Source: Fen-1298 sp963833465
Lineage (GTDB): Bacteria; Bacteroidota; Ignavibacteria; UBA10030
Assembly (NCBI GenBank): GCA_963833465.1
Contig: CAWHXW010000003.1
Span: 372,001-436,000 of the forward strand
Length of the DNA: 64,000 bases
Direction: 5' to 3'
A model generated the notes under the pieces. It was given only the letters and a program-made list of their open reading frames with translations. It did no database searches and had not been told where the DNA came from. The first letter of the stretch is position 1. Each line of letters begins with the position of its first letter. Positions 18,820 to 28,326 of this stretch are shown piece by piece. The position numbers and the translations under genes are program-made.

Positions 18820-19782
18820 GTGTACGTAATCTTACTAATAGCGCTTGCCGTTCTTATCATATCGTGGTTACTGCTGCGTCGGTTGACATTTATTTGGATT
18901 AAGAGACCGACCACTGTTGTTGAATCTATTATCGCAGGTATCGCTGCATGGCTATTTTTTATTTCAATTGTAACATGGTTCGGTGCATTAGTACTGATCG
19001 TTCTTGATCTTCTCTCTTCACATGATATGCTCGATATCTGTATAATTATTATTTCTACTTTAGTCACGGGTTTTGGCGTTAAATATTTTTACGGATCACA
19101 ATCTGAATTTGCTGCTGATGATACTATCGACGATACTAAAGATTATATAAAGGAGGCGATTCAATTTCGCCGTTCGGCACAGAGCCGGTTAGATTTGCTT
19201 TCTTTGATGCAACAACGACAGAGACAAAGACAAAGGATTCGCTCTGCAGCCGGGAATGATACTGAATTTCTCCAGCGGGCTCGTTTGCAAGCGAACTTGA
19301 GCAAAGAGAAGGAATTGGATGTTCAACTTACTTTGGCGAGGGAAGGAAAAACTATCGACATCAGCGAAATGTGGCGTACGCAAACAAAGATGCATTCAAT
19401 CAATCCATTCTACGAAAAAGTCGAAGAAGCACGAATTGAACCAAATCGAAAACGGCTTTCACTTTTTATCGATTTTCCAGAATTCAGTGAAATACAATTT
19501 AAAGATGAGATGACAGTTTTACGGTTCAATCGTCAGGTGTATGATTTTTTACAATCAATGAATTCAGAATTATGGCTGAAACCGTTTACTCCATTCTTCG
19601 AAAGTTATTATTTAATGTGCAGAGCCAGGCGCATTAACAAAGACAGCACAGAAGTGTTCTATCCATTTATGAAAGTAGGAATGCTTATTTCTGAATTACA
19701 AAAATTAGAAGGATCTTATTTTAATCCACGGAAACTATCCGAAATTGCGGCTGTCGCCTTCAATCGGGGTGCACAAGTATGA
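18820..19782 (+). CDS. Membrane-anchored protein of unknown function
   Basis: 320 residues. The start is set as GTG at 18820, since a stop lies in frame at 18799; two ATT codons just before it are less likely. Residues 1-20 and about 34-60 and 70-90 are hydrophobic membrane segments; a YGSQSEF turn leads to a soluble charged helical region with a QRQRQRQR-rich stretch near residue 135 and a C-terminal domain from about 210 (LSLFIDFPEFSEIQFKDEM). No known domain is recognised. It overlaps the next gene by four bases, so both are made together and may form one membrane complex. Confidence 0.6.
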   Translation: MYVILLIALAVLIISWLLLRRLTFIWIKRPTTVVESIIAGIAAWLFFISIVTWFGALVLIVLDLLSSHDMLDICIIIISTLVTGFGVKYFYGSQSEFAADDTIDDTKDYIKEAIQFRRSAQSRLDLLSLMQQRQRQRQRIRSAAGNDTEFLQRARLQANLSKEKELDVQLTLAREGKTIDISEMWRTQTKMHSINPFYEKVEEARIEPNRKRLSLFIDFPEFSEIQFKDEMTVLRFNRQVYDFLQSMNSELWLKPFTPFFESYYLMCRARRINKDSTEVFYPFMKVGMLISELQKLEGSYFNPRKLSEIAAVAFNRGAQV

Positions 19783-20534
19783 ATGTAAATACGACGATGA
19801 AATCGAACGATGACAGGCAAACATTCTCGTTCACTTGGTACCATCGAGAAGAAATTCAAGTACTTGTAATCCTTGTCGGATTGATCATCTTCTTTGCTCG
19901 ATCCTTATGGGTGTTAGGAACACTTGCAGCTTTGGTCGTGTGCGTTCTGTTTTTGCTTTATTTTATACGAATACTTGAAATATATTTGACAAAACATAAA
20001 CGTTTTCCACGACTTGTTAAAAGATATCATAATCTTAAGACAGCACTTCATGGCCATGCAGTAGAACGATCTCGTATTGCAATGGCGCTTTTGGCGGCTT
20101 GGGTAGTAGGCGTACTGTTTTTGCATCGAATTCATCTCGCAGAACTCGATCCCAGTGATAGGACACCGACAGATATTTATTGGATTCTCTTTCTTGGATG
20201 GTACTGCATAATATGTACAATTACTGCACTTTACTTGATATGGTTATGGAATACCTGGAGCCAAAACGAATCTAAGCATAAACCTTTTCTTGACGGACTT
20301 GTAGCAAGTCTTTTTTTCTATCACGGATTGTCACGGAAGAACCGTACTATAACGTACATTGCGACATTTTTTCTTGGCGGTCTGCCATCTTACGTCGCTA
20401 TCAGGCTTACACCAGAAACCTCTTATGGGTATTGGATTGCGTGCGGCTTGTTAGTACCGCTCATTGGACTTTTTCTCGGCGGAGCGTATTACACGATGCA
20501 TCATTTGAAGAATTTTTCCGCTGGTAAATCCTGA
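19779..20534 (+). CDS. Integral membrane protein of unknown function
   Basis: 251 residues. Hydrophobic segments are visible at about 28-48, 52-72, 104-122, 134-160, 196-212 and 218-240, so about six spans, with basic loops between (YLTKHKRFPRLVKRYHN). The segment ERSRIAMALLAAWVVGVL and the FYHGLSRKNRTITY loop are not known motifs to me. The ATG overlaps the end of the preceding gene by four bases, implying translational coupling. No similarity to transporters or enzymes can be named. Confidence 0.6.
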   Translation: MNVNTTMKSNDDRQTFSFTWYHREEIQVLVILVGLIIFFARSLWVLGTLAALVVCVLFLLYFIRILEIYLTKHKRFPRLVKRYHNLKTALHGHAVERSRIAMALLAAWVVGVLFLHRIHLAELDPSDRTPTDIYWILFLGWYCIICTITALYLIWLWNTWSQNESKHKPFLDGLVASLFFYHGLSRKNRTITYIATFFLGGLPSYVAIRLTPETSYGYWIACGLLVPLIGLFLGGAYYTMHHLKNFSAGKS

Positions 20535-20874
20535 CATACCTTTGAATTAAATCTTTCCAGCAATTATAAAGCAAGCTTGATTAATATTCTGGTGCGAATT
20601 TTCGTATTGAATATTCATTCTTTTTTATTTACTAAAACGCTTTAAAGTACTATCCATTGCAATCTTAATCAGGATTAACTAAATTCTTGCGCTTTGTAAT
20701 ACTTAAAAATGTTTGTTAAACACTACATGGAAAAATTTTTCAGTAAGTTATTTATAAAATACATTATGTAGACAATAAAATCAGTACTTCTATAAATTTA
20801 AAAAGTGAATTTTTTGAGGATAAATCACTCCCGAAGATGATTATGCAAAGAAAAACAACAAGGAGGTAAAAATT
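20535..20874 (+). other. Gene-free stretch before the amidase
   Basis: About 340 AT-rich bases. I see no open frame of note, no strong hairpin with a T run and no clear promoter. Only the SD AGGAGG at 20861-20866, eight bases before the TTG start of the amidase, is evident. Confidence 0.5.
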
Positions 20875-22536
20875 TTGAATCATATTAAAGAATCTAACGA
20901 TAAGAATAGTCAATTATCTCGAAGGAGTTTTGTAAAATCTAGTTTGCTTAGTGGAATAGCTGCTGCGGCTCTTCCAGTTTTAGCATATGCAGAGAAAGCA
21001 ATTACATCTTCGGCAATTCATAACGATATCTTAAATCTTGAGCTGGAAGAGATTACTATCACCGAACTTGCGGAAGGAATGGCTTCCGGCAAATACACAG
21101 CTCGATCAATCACAGAAAAATATTTAGCACGCATAGAAGCAATTGATCGAAATGGACCCGCACTTCGGAGCGTGATTGAACTAAACCCGGATTCTCTTTC
21201 CATTGCCGATGCATTAGATAAAGTGCGAAAAGAAAAAGGAACGCGCGGTTTACTTCATGGAATCCCGATATTGATAAAAGATAATATCGATACTGCAGAT
21301 AGAATGGCAACTACAGCCGGTTCTTTAGCGATGGTCGGAGCAATGCCGCCGAAAGATGCGTTTCTTGTTCAGCAATTGCGGAAATCCGGGGCAGTAATTT
21401 TAGGAAAAACAAATTTGAGTGAGTGGGCTAACATCCGCTCAAACCGTTCAACTAGCGGATGGAGCGGTAGGGGCGGACTTACAAAAAATCCGTACGCTTT
21501 AGATAGAAATACATCAGGTTCCAGTTCTGGTTCAGCTGTGGCAGTCGCTTCAAATCTTTGTGTGGCTGCAATCGGAACGGAAACGGACGGCTCCATTGTT
21601 AGTCCATCATCAATTAACGGAATTGTGGGAATTAAACCAACCGTCGGCATTATCAGTCGCACGGGTGTAATTCCGATTTCGCATACACAAGATACTCCCG
21701 GACCAATGGCGCGTACAGTGCGTGATGCGGCGATTGTTCTTGGTGCGCTTGCCGGTGTTGATTCAGAAGATAAAGTGACCGAAAAAAGTCGGGGAAAAAC
21801 TTTCATTGATTATACTCAATTTCTTAATCCAAAAGGATTGAAAGGAGCAAGAATTGGAGTTGTACGAAAATATTTTGGTTTCCACCCTGGTGTTGATAAT
21901 GTTATTAATGATGCATTGAGAGTTCTTAAAGATGAGGGGGCTACGCTTATTGATCCCGCAGATATTCCAACAATTGGAAAATTTGACGATGCTGAAATGA
22001 TCGTTTTGCTATACGAGCTTAAAACGGACTTGAATGCTTACTTTGCACGCCTTGGCGCAGATTCACCTGTGCATTCACTCAAAGAACTTATTGAGTATAA
22101 CGAGAGAAATGCAAAATTGGAAATGAAATATTTTGGACAAGAAAATTTTCTGAAAGCAGAAGCAAAAAAATCTTTTGCCAGCAAAGAATACATCAATGCT
22201 TTAAAGTTATGCCGGCAAATGTCGCGAAAAGATGGTATAGATGCGACAATGAGGAAATTTAAATTAGATGCGCTTATTGCACCGACTGATAGTCCTGCAT
22301 GGCTTACCGACCTGATTGATAGTGACCACTTTATTGGCGGTAGTTCAACAATAGCAGCTGTTGCAGGCTATCCAAGCATCACTGTGCCAGCCGGATTTGT
22401 TTTTGGAATGCCTGTAGGAATATCTTTTTTTGGGAGCGCGTGGAGTGAACCGAAATTGCTGAAGTTTGCATATGCTTTTGAGCAAGCCGCACACATTCGT
22501 AAATCGCCAAAGTTTTTAGCAACGGCGGAAATTTGA
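20875..22536 (+). CDS. Exported amidase of the amidase-signature family
   Basis: 553 residues. A TTG start is chosen because AGGAGG lies eight bases upstream. The N-terminus has a Tat-type signal (LSRRSFVKSSLLSG, then an Ala-rich core). The rest is an amidase-signature hydrolase with the Ser-cisSer-Lys triad: Lys in IPILIKDNID, cis-Ser in TDGSIVSPSS and the nucleophile region in TSGSSSGSAVAVAS. Such enzymes split amide bonds in small molecules or peptides; GatA is the cytoplasmic relative, but no GatB/C is nearby and the signal argues against that role. It should work folded in the periplasm. A short gap separates it from the SRPBCC protein. Confidence 0.85.
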   Translation: MNHIKESNDKNSQLSRRSFVKSSLLSGIAAAALPVLAYAEKAITSSAIHNDILNLELEEITITELAEGMASGKYTARSITEKYLARIEAIDRNGPALRSVIELNPDSLSIADALDKVRKEKGTRGLLHGIPILIKDNIDTADRMATTAGSLAMVGAMPPKDAFLVQQLRKSGAVILGKTNLSEWANIRSNRSTSGWSGRGGLTKNPYALDRNTSGSSSGSAVAVASNLCVAAIGTETDGSIVSPSSINGIVGIKPTVGIISRTGVIPISHTQDTPGPMARTVRDAAIVLGALAGVDSEDKVTEKSRGKTFIDYTQFLNPKGLKGARIGVVRKYFGFHPGVDNVINDALRVLKDEGATLIDPADIPTIGKFDDAEMIVLLYELKTDLNAYFARLGADSPVHSLKELIEYNERNAKLEMKYFGQENFLKAEAKKSFASKEYINALKLCRQMSRKDGIDATMRKFKLDALIAPTDSPAWLTDLIDSDHFIGGSSTIAAVAGYPSITVPAGFVFGMPVGISFFGSAWSEPKLLKFAYAFEQAAHIRKSPKFLATAEI

Positions 22537-22685
22537 ATTATGGAAATGACTTTATACAATCGTTTAATATTGTGCAATCTTAAAAGCATATTCTTCTTTA
22601 CTTTTTTAAAAGGAAAATATTGCTATTGAAATATATTAAAGAAAAAGATAAACTTTTAGATCTAATTATATACTAAGAGCATTTT

Positions 22686-23237
22686 ATGAAAACTTATAAA
22701 ATTATTAAATTAATTCTTTGGCAGTTCATTACAGCAGCAGGACTTACTCCGCTTATGGCGGAAGTAATCGATTCTTCTGCCGTCGGCTTTACGATTAAAG
22801 ATACAATCATTATTGCGGCAACCCCGAATGAAGTATATTATTCTCTAGTGACGGATGTTGGTCGTTGGTGGGATTCTGCACATACTTTTTCGGGAAAAGC
22901 AAGCAACCTCTCCATTGATGATAAAGCCGGTGGATGCTTTTGCGAAAAATTAGAGAATGGTGGAAGCGTCCGGCATCTCGAAGTTGTGTTCGCCGATCCT
23001 GGTAAAACGCTCAGGATGATTGGAGGTCTCGGCCCTTTTCAGGCGATGGCTGTGACAGGAAGCATGACATGGTCGTTTTCTAAAACAGACGTAGGTACTA
23101 ACGTAAAAGTAATATACAGTATTGGAGGATATCGTCCTGGTGGTTTACAGAAATTGGCATCGCTTGTGGATAAAGTTATGTTCGAGCAGCTCAAAAGATT
23201 AAAGGAGCATACAGAAAATAAAGCAATCAAAAAATGA
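22686..23237 (+). CDS. Exported SRPBCC-fold (AHSA1/cyclase-like) protein
   Basis: 183 residues with a signal peptide (LILWQFITAAGLTPLMAE). The remainder resembles a START/SRPBCC ligand-binding fold: IIAATPNEVYYSLVTDVGRW is the typical first helix, followed by WDSAHTFSG, and MTWSFSKTDVGTNVKVIYS in the middle strands. These proteins bind hydrophobic ligands. The substrate and role are unknown. It is read downstream of the Tat amidase with a 149-base gap. Confidence 0.65.
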   Translation: MKTYKIIKLILWQFITAAGLTPLMAEVIDSSAVGFTIKDTIIIAATPNEVYYSLVTDVGRWWDSAHTFSGKASNLSIDDKAGGCFCEKLENGGSVRHLEVVFADPGKTLRMIGGLGPFQAMAVTGSMTWSFSKTDVGTNVKVIYSIGGYRPGGLQKLASLVDKVMFEQLKRLKEHTENKAIKK

Positions 23238-23388
23238 TTTCAATCGACAAACTTAAAAAAATGAAAAAGCCATAATTAAAGCAAAATATAAAATCGAACA
23301 CTTCGTAGATGAATTTGAAGATCCATTTTTCACTTATAACTTTTAATTCATGCCGTACGTTTGAGAAACGTGTATATTTACATCGTAA

Positions 23389-23408
23389 GGATTTGATTAA
23401 TCAAATCC
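23389..23408. repeat. Perfect 20-base palindrome
   Basis: GGATTTGATT at 23389-23398 is followed directly by its reverse complement AATCAAATCC. No T run follows, so a terminator is unlikely. A dimeric regulator operator is possible; what it would control is unknown. Confidence 0.5.
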
Positions 23409-23657
23409 CTTCAAGTAGGAACCGCCGATACAGAATTAAAACATTTATTGTTTTTGATATGAGGGAGATGAACTCATAGTAAATATTCTAACATGTAAAT
23501 ATAGTTCACGAATAATACAATAGAAAAACAAAGACATAAAAGGTTTTTTTGCAAATTGGACATCGTTATATACTATGTAAAGAAGAAAAAGCACAGGATA
23601 TTAATGATCGATTAAAACATGTAAAAGACGAATAAAACTATTTAAGTGAAAAAAATA

Positions 23658-23687
23658 GATTCTTCGCCGCTTCGCTCCTCAGAATGA
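23658..23687 (-). repeat. Interspersed repeat fragment of the ATTCTGAGGAG type
   Basis: Read on the minus strand it is ATCATTCTGAGGAGCGAAGC followed by GGCGAAGAATC. I recall very similar intergenic pieces in many unrelated bacterial genomes, including FCB members. Only one copy is in this window, so the repeat status rests on memory. Confidence 0.45.
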
Positions 23688-23832
23688 TATTTTATAACAA
23701 TATTAACTGAACGAAGAAATACTTTTCACGATTTTCTGGATTTACCCTTCCGCATTTGTTATATTAAAACGGCATTCGTCAAAAATAACGTTGTATTGTG
23801 ATAATAAAATTAAGAATGCTAAAAGTAGGATA

Positions 23833-25116
23833 ATGAATAAGAAGACCCCGAAATATACCTCAGCATTAGCAGTTCTTACATCGCTTTTTTTTATGTGGGG
23901 ATTCATTACTTGTCTAAATGATATAATCATTCCTCATTTGAAAGCTATGTTTGAATTGAATTATGCAAAAGTGATGCTAATCCAGTTCAGTTTTTTTATG
24001 GCATATTTTATTGCATCTATTCCATCCGGGCGGCTGGTCGAAAGGTTAGGTTATAAACAAGGAATTATTATCGGGCTGCTAACTGCCGCTGTTGGGTGCG
24101 CTTTATTCTGTCCCGCAGCAGGCGAAAGATCGTACACGATATTTTTAATTGCACTCTTTATTCTCGCATCCGGCATTACATTACTTCAAGTAGCAGCGAA
24201 TCCTTATGTTGCAATGCTCGGGAAACCTGAAAATGCATCCAGCCGCCTGTCTCTTGCACAGGCAGTTAATTCGCTGGGTCATACGATTGCACCAATCTTC
24301 GGTTCTATCTTTATTCTTTCTGTCGCGGCAAAATCGCAAAGCGAACTGTTGACAATGAGTCAGACCCAAGTAGAAACTTACCGTGCCGCCGAAGAGTCGT
24401 CCGTGCAGGTCCCCTATTTATTTCTCACAACATTGCTGATTGTGATTGCAGTTTTAATTGCAGCATTTAAATTGCCTAGGCATATTGCTTCAGAAGGAGC
24501 GTCCGCATCTGAAGGCGGGCACAATTACAATAGTCTGCATAAAAGTGCTTGGCATTACCGACATCTTGTATTAGGCGCAGTCGGAGTCTTTTTTTATGTC
24601 GGCGGTGAAGTAGCTATCGGAAGTTTTTTAGTGAATTATTTAAGTCAACCATTTATTGGTGCAATGACGATTGCAGAAGCGGGCAAATATGTTTCTTTCT
24701 ACTGGGGCGGGGCAATGATAGGGCGATTTATTGGTTCTGCGGTTGTCCGGTATATCTCGCCGGCAAAAGTGCTCACGATTAATGCGGCATCAGTTCTCGT
24801 GCTGATTATGATAACAATTTTAACAACAGGTAAGATCTCGATGTGGGCAATACTATCTGTAGGCATTTTTAATTCTATCATGTTTCCAACAATCTTTACA
24901 CTTTCTATTGCCGGACTCGGCAACCATACAGGTCAAGGTTCTGGAATCCTTTGTATGGCGATTGTCGGCGGAGCAATTATCCCGCTCCTTCAAGGTGTCA
25001 TGGCAGATGCCATAGGGATTCATCTTGCTTTCTTAGTTCCGCTTGTATGTTATCTCTATGTCGTTTATTATGGTGTGAGTGGATATATTCCAATATATAA
25101 AAAAGGATTAGCATGA
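23833..25116 (+). CDS. Sugar MFS permease of the FucP/GluP type
   Basis: About 427 residues from ATG 23833; an open frame from 23791 adds an unlikely polar tail. Twelve membrane segments are visible. The motifs SLFFMWGFITCLNDIIIPHL, SGRLVERLGYKQGI and ILASGITLLQVAANPYVA are hallmarks of the fucose/glucose-galactose proton symporters. It should import a hexose across the inner membrane. The last base triplet overlaps the start of the ROK kinase by four bases (ATGA), so the imported sugar is probably phosphorylated by that kinase. The sugar itself cannot be decided. Confidence 0.85.
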   Translation: MNKKTPKYTSALAVLTSLFFMWGFITCLNDIIIPHLKAMFELNYAKVMLIQFSFFMAYFIASIPSGRLVERLGYKQGIIIGLLTAAVGCALFCPAAGERSYTIFLIALFILASGITLLQVAANPYVAMLGKPENASSRLSLAQAVNSLGHTIAPIFGSIFILSVAAKSQSELLTMSQTQVETYRAAEESSVQVPYLFLTTLLIVIAVLIAAFKLPRHIASEGASASEGGHNYNSLHKSAWHYRHLVLGAVGVFFYVGGEVAIGSFLVNYLSQPFIGAMTIAEAGKYVSFYWGGAMIGRFIGSAVVRYISPAKVLTINAASVLVLIMITILTTGKISMWAILSVGIFNSIMFPTIFTLSIAGLGNHTGQGSGILCMAIVGGAIIPLLQGVMADAIGIHLAFLVPLVCYLYVVYYGVSGYIPIYKKGLA

Positions 25117-26078
25117 ATCAAATTGAAGTAGTGCTCGGTATAGATATCGGCGGTACAAATACCGCATTCGGATTTGTAGATCGTGAGGGGAATTTACTTG
25201 CTGAATCTGTAATGGCGACGGAAGCTCATAAGCCGTCAGAGGAATTTTTTGAACGTCTTTATACGCAAGCAGAAATTCTTTATAAGACCAGGAAAGAAAA
25301 TTTTAAACTTGTAGGTATTGGCTTGGGTGCACCCAATGCCAATTACTATAAAGGCACAATAGAGCAGCCGCCGAATTTAAGCTGGAAATATGTCGATGTC
25401 GTCGCAACGCTTAAACGCTGGTATTCTGTTCCCGTTGCACTGACCAACGATGCAAATGCCGCAGCACTGGGAGAAATGTTGTTCGGTGCAGCAAAGGGAA
25501 TGAAAGATTTCATTGAGATAACACTTGGAACCGGACTCGGTAGCGGTATTGTCGCAAACGGAGAGCTTATTTACGGCCATGATGGATTTGCCGGAGAGAT
25601 CGGTCACACTATTGTTGATCCGAATGGGCGTCTGTGCGGCTGTGGAAGACGCGGATGTTTGGAAACTTATGCATCGGCAAGCGGAATTTGTCGCACAGTC
25701 GAAGAACTTCTTAAAAAACCTGCACCGCCAAGCGAGCTTCGTGAAATGAATCCGCAGAACATTACATCGAAACGAATATTTGAAGCAGCACAGCGTGGAG
25801 ATAAACTTGCATTGGAAGCATTCGAATTGACCGGAAAATATCTCGGATTGAAACTTGCAGATTCTGTTGCGCATACAAGTCCGGAAGCAATTATTCTTTT
25901 CGGGGGTTTAGCCGCAGCGGGAGATTTTATCTTTAAGCCTACAAAGAAATATATGGAAGAGTACCTGCTCGGCATTTTTAAAAACAAAGTGCGGATATTG
26001 CCATCGGGTTTGCCGAAAGGGAATTCTGCAATTCTTGGAGCGGCTGCGCTTATATGGAAACAGCTGCTGAAATTATAA
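25113..26078 (+). CDS. ROK-family sugar kinase (glucokinase-like)
   Basis: 321 residues. The ATP site is GIDIGGTNTAFGFV, the catalytic Asp113 lies in LTNDANAAALGE, and the zinc-binding set is His165 in GEIGHT with C175, C177 and C182 in LCGCGRRGCLE, all as expected for an active ROK kinase rather than a repressor. There is no helix-turn-helix at the N-terminus. It should phosphorylate glucose or a related hexose in the cytoplasm. Its start overlaps the stop of the sugar permease, which points to one operon for uptake and first step of use. Confidence 0.88.
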   Translation: MNQIEVVLGIDIGGTNTAFGFVDREGNLLAESVMATEAHKPSEEFFERLYTQAEILYKTRKENFKLVGIGLGAPNANYYKGTIEQPPNLSWKYVDVVATLKRWYSVPVALTNDANAAALGEMLFGAAKGMKDFIEITLGTGLGSGIVANGELIYGHDGFAGEIGHTIVDPNGRLCGCGRRGCLETYASASGICRTVEELLKKPAPPSELREMNPQNITSKRIFEAAQRGDKLALEAFELTGKYLGLKLADSVAHTSPEAIILFGGLAAAGDFIFKPTKKYMEEYLLGIFKNKVRILPSGLPKGNSAILGAAALIWKQLLKL

Positions 26079-26156
26079 TTCAATGCTTTGATGATCGAAA
26101 TTACAGTTTGGAATTAATCAATCTACTTAATCCACGGCATTCAACCAGAAATCATT

Positions 26157-26942
26157 GTGCTGAAACCTGTCAAAGCCCTCGGTCAAAACTTTTTGCGTGA
26201 TGAAAACATTCTTAACAAAATTGTGGAAAGTCTCGATCTTAGAACCGGCGATGTTGTAGTTGAAATCGGTTCCGGTCAGGGTGCGCTTACAAAACATTTA
26301 TTAGAAGAGCCGATTAAACTTATCGGCATTGAAGTGGATAGGCGAGTTGTGCAGCTTCTTCAAGAACGATTTGGTGAAAGGTTAGAACTCATTCACCGTG
26401 ATGTTCTTAAAGTCAATCTAAAAGAACTTTTACAGCTTTATAACAATAAATTGCGTATTGTCGGCAATATTCCGTATAATCTTACGAGTGAAATTTTGTT
26501 CTGGCTTTTTGATGCACGAACATCTGTTGGCGATGCAACGTTAATGGTTCAATTTGAAGTAGCGAAGCGCCTTATAGCACCGCCGAAGAATAAAGAATAT
26601 GGCATACTCTCAATCTTTACACAATTTTACACAGATTGTGAATTGCTCTTTAAAGTTTCACGAAATTGTTTTTTTCCGAAACCGGAAGTGGATTCTGCTG
26701 TTGTACAATTTAAGTTCTTAGAAAAATTGCCGGATTGTGATGAAAAACTTTTTCGATCTATTGTGCGTGCTACATTTGGTCAACGGCGCAAGACATTGCG
26801 GAATGGGTTGAAATCAATGGGCTATGATGATAGTATGCTTGAAAATATCCCATTTAATTTAACGAAAAGGCCTGAAGAGTTAGGATTTGAAGAATTTCTT
26901 TTTCTCTCGCGGATACTGAGTAAAATCTCAAATCACAGTTGA
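26157..26942 (+). CDS. rsmA: 16S rRNA dimethyladenosine transferase RsmA (KsgA)
   Basis: 261 residues, the usual length. It dimethylates two adjacent adenines near the 3' end of 16S rRNA with SAM. Landmarks are KALGQNFLRDENIL at the start, the SAM motif VVEIGSGQGALT, the acidic loop IGIEVDRR, and the catalytic NIPYNLTS. FGQRRKTLRNGLK is typical of the C-terminal domain. The start is GTG at 26157, directly giving the expected first residues. It ends 18 bases before the PAP2 gene. Confidence 0.93.
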   Translation: MLKPVKALGQNFLRDENILNKIVESLDLRTGDVVVEIGSGQGALTKHLLEEPIKLIGIEVDRRVVQLLQERFGERLELIHRDVLKVNLKELLQLYNNKLRIVGNIPYNLTSEILFWLFDARTSVGDATLMVQFEVAKRLIAPPKNKEYGILSIFTQFYTDCELLFKVSRNCFFPKPEVDSAVVQFKFLEKLPDCDEKLFRSIVRATFGQRRKTLRNGLKSMGYDDSMLENIPFNLTKRPEELGFEEFLFLSRILSKISNHS

Positions 26943-26960
26943 TAAACCGTTATGTAATTT

Positions 26961-27890
26961 ATGAACATAAAAAAAATAATATCCAACCTTGCACCAGTCG
27001 ATTTTGTTTCTATTATTTTCATGTCATTCCTGATTGGATTGAATCTAATCTTCTTCAGACGCGTCTATGCGTGGTTAGAGATTACAGCCATAGATTTCAT
27101 TGTTATTGCAGTCATCTTTTTGTTGGCATATTTAGCGGAGATAAAAAAAACAAAATTACTGATCGGCATTCATCGGTTTTACAGTTATGCATTTGTTCTT
27201 TTTGTTTTCAAAGAAATATATTTGATGGTGCGGCCGATCCATCCTATAGATTATGATTGGCTGTTTATTTCTGTCGATCATTGGATTTTCGGAGTCAATC
27301 CTACTCAGTGGGTTGCACAATTTGCAAATCCAATACTAACTGAAATTTTTCAAATCGCATATTTTTCATATTACATCCTTTTTCTGATGCTTGGTATTGA
27401 ACTCTACCGTCGTTATTCAATTGATGAATTTGACCATGGTGCATTTCTCGTTGTGTACGGATTCTATCTTTCTTATCTGGGATATTTCTTGTTGCCTGCT
27501 GTCGGCCCTCGTTTCACGCTGCATAATTTCTACACACTTGAGCAGGAATTGCCGGGTCTATTCTTTACTGCACCGATGCGTAATTTCATTAATGCTGGCG
27601 AATCGATTTCCTCGACACTTCCAAATGCAATACAATTTGTCCAACGCGACGTATTTCCAAGCGGACATACTCAACTTACGCTTATTGTAGCTTATCTTGC
27701 TCATCATTATCATCTCAAAACGCGATGGATTATGACAGTCCTTGCTACTTTGCTTATTATTGCCACAGTTTATCTGCGTTATCATTACGTTATTGATCTT
27801 ATTGGCGGAGCAATATTTTTCTTGTTCACAATATGGAGCGGGAAGAAGATACAAACTTGGTGGGAAAATAAGGCAGGTAGCAAAGGATAA
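26961..27890 (+). CDS. PAP2-superfamily membrane phosphatase/transferase
   Basis: 309 residues with about six to eight membrane segments. The C-terminal half carries the PAP2 signatures: VGPRF (motif 1 region), the PSGHTQL motif with the catalytic His, and YLRYHYVIDLIGG with the second His and Asp. The family removes phosphate or moves a phospho-headgroup on lipids at the membrane; the layout with long N-terminal membrane part resembles the inositol-phosphotransferase Aur1/PAP2_3 branch. Substrate unknown. It follows rsmA closely and is probably co-transcribed. Confidence 0.8.
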   Translation: MNIKKIISNLAPVDFVSIIFMSFLIGLNLIFFRRVYAWLEITAIDFIVIAVIFLLAYLAEIKKTKLLIGIHRFYSYAFVLFVFKEIYLMVRPIHPIDYDWLFISVDHWIFGVNPTQWVAQFANPILTEIFQIAYFSYYILFLMLGIELYRRYSIDEFDHGAFLVVYGFYLSYLGYFLLPAVGPRFTLHNFYTLEQELPGLFFTAPMRNFINAGESISSTLPNAIQFVQRDVFPSGHTQLTLIVAYLAHHYHLKTRWIMTVLATLLIIATVYLRYHYVIDLIGGAIFFLFTIWSGKKIQTWWENKAGSKG

Positions 27891-28018
27891 AAGGCAAAAT
27901 GAAAATGAAATAGCAAATGTAAATAATTACTGGAAAAACTGAATCTGACAATTTCTAATTTCTTACCATCTTGATACTAACATTAAAATGAGATAAGTTG
28001 TATTATTAAATTTCAGAA

Positions 28019-28285
28019 ATGACGCACGAACAAATTTTAAATGAACTTGAACAACTTGCATTCAACTGCGGGATAGCTGTTCGATATGAAAAAGGCGATT
28101 TTGACGGCGGCTATTGCGTTTTGAAAACAGAGAGACTTATTGTTATTAATAAAAGATTAGCTCCGGCGCGTCGAGCGGCAGTACTAGCGCAAGGATTGGC
28201 AGAAGTTGGTATTGATGAAATATATTTGAAGCCGGCAATTCGAGAATATATTGAAGACGAACTTACAAGAGCAGCAAAAGCATAA
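28019..28285 (+). CDS. Small conserved-looking protein of unknown function
   Basis: 88 residues with an ordinary codon pattern. It has the segments LAFNCGIAVRYEKGDFDGGY and LKTERLIVINKRLAPARRAA, an alpha/beta mix with no signal peptide. I associate it with FCB genomes but know no function. It lies upstream of aroQ with a 124-base gap that may hold the aroQ promoter, so it likely belongs to the preceding transcript or stands alone. No SD is clear. Confidence 0.6.
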   Translation: MTHEQILNELEQLAFNCGIAVRYEKGDFDGGYCVLKTERLIVINKRLAPARRAAVLAQGLAEVGIDEIYLKPAIREYIEDELTRAAKA

Positions 28286-28326
28286 AGAAAATTAAGAAGA
28301 AAAATATTTTCACTTTACGTTGACTT

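Larger units (their letters stand above)
23238..23832 (+). other. Long gene-free stretch with two repeat-like sites
   Basis: Nearly 600 bases without a credible gene. It holds a perfect 20-base palindrome at 23389-23408 and a GAATCT-type repeat fragment at 23658-23687, both listed separately. No further structure is seen. The start region of the sugar permease has only a weak SD (AGGA at 23827). Confidence 0.5.

Noticed and set aside
21369..21806. 145-residue frame opposite the amidase
   Set aside because: Antisense of the amidase signature; composition not protein-like.
25377..25874. 165-residue Cys/Phe-rich frame opposite the ROK kinase
   Set aside because: Antisense of conserved catalytic motifs; no SD.
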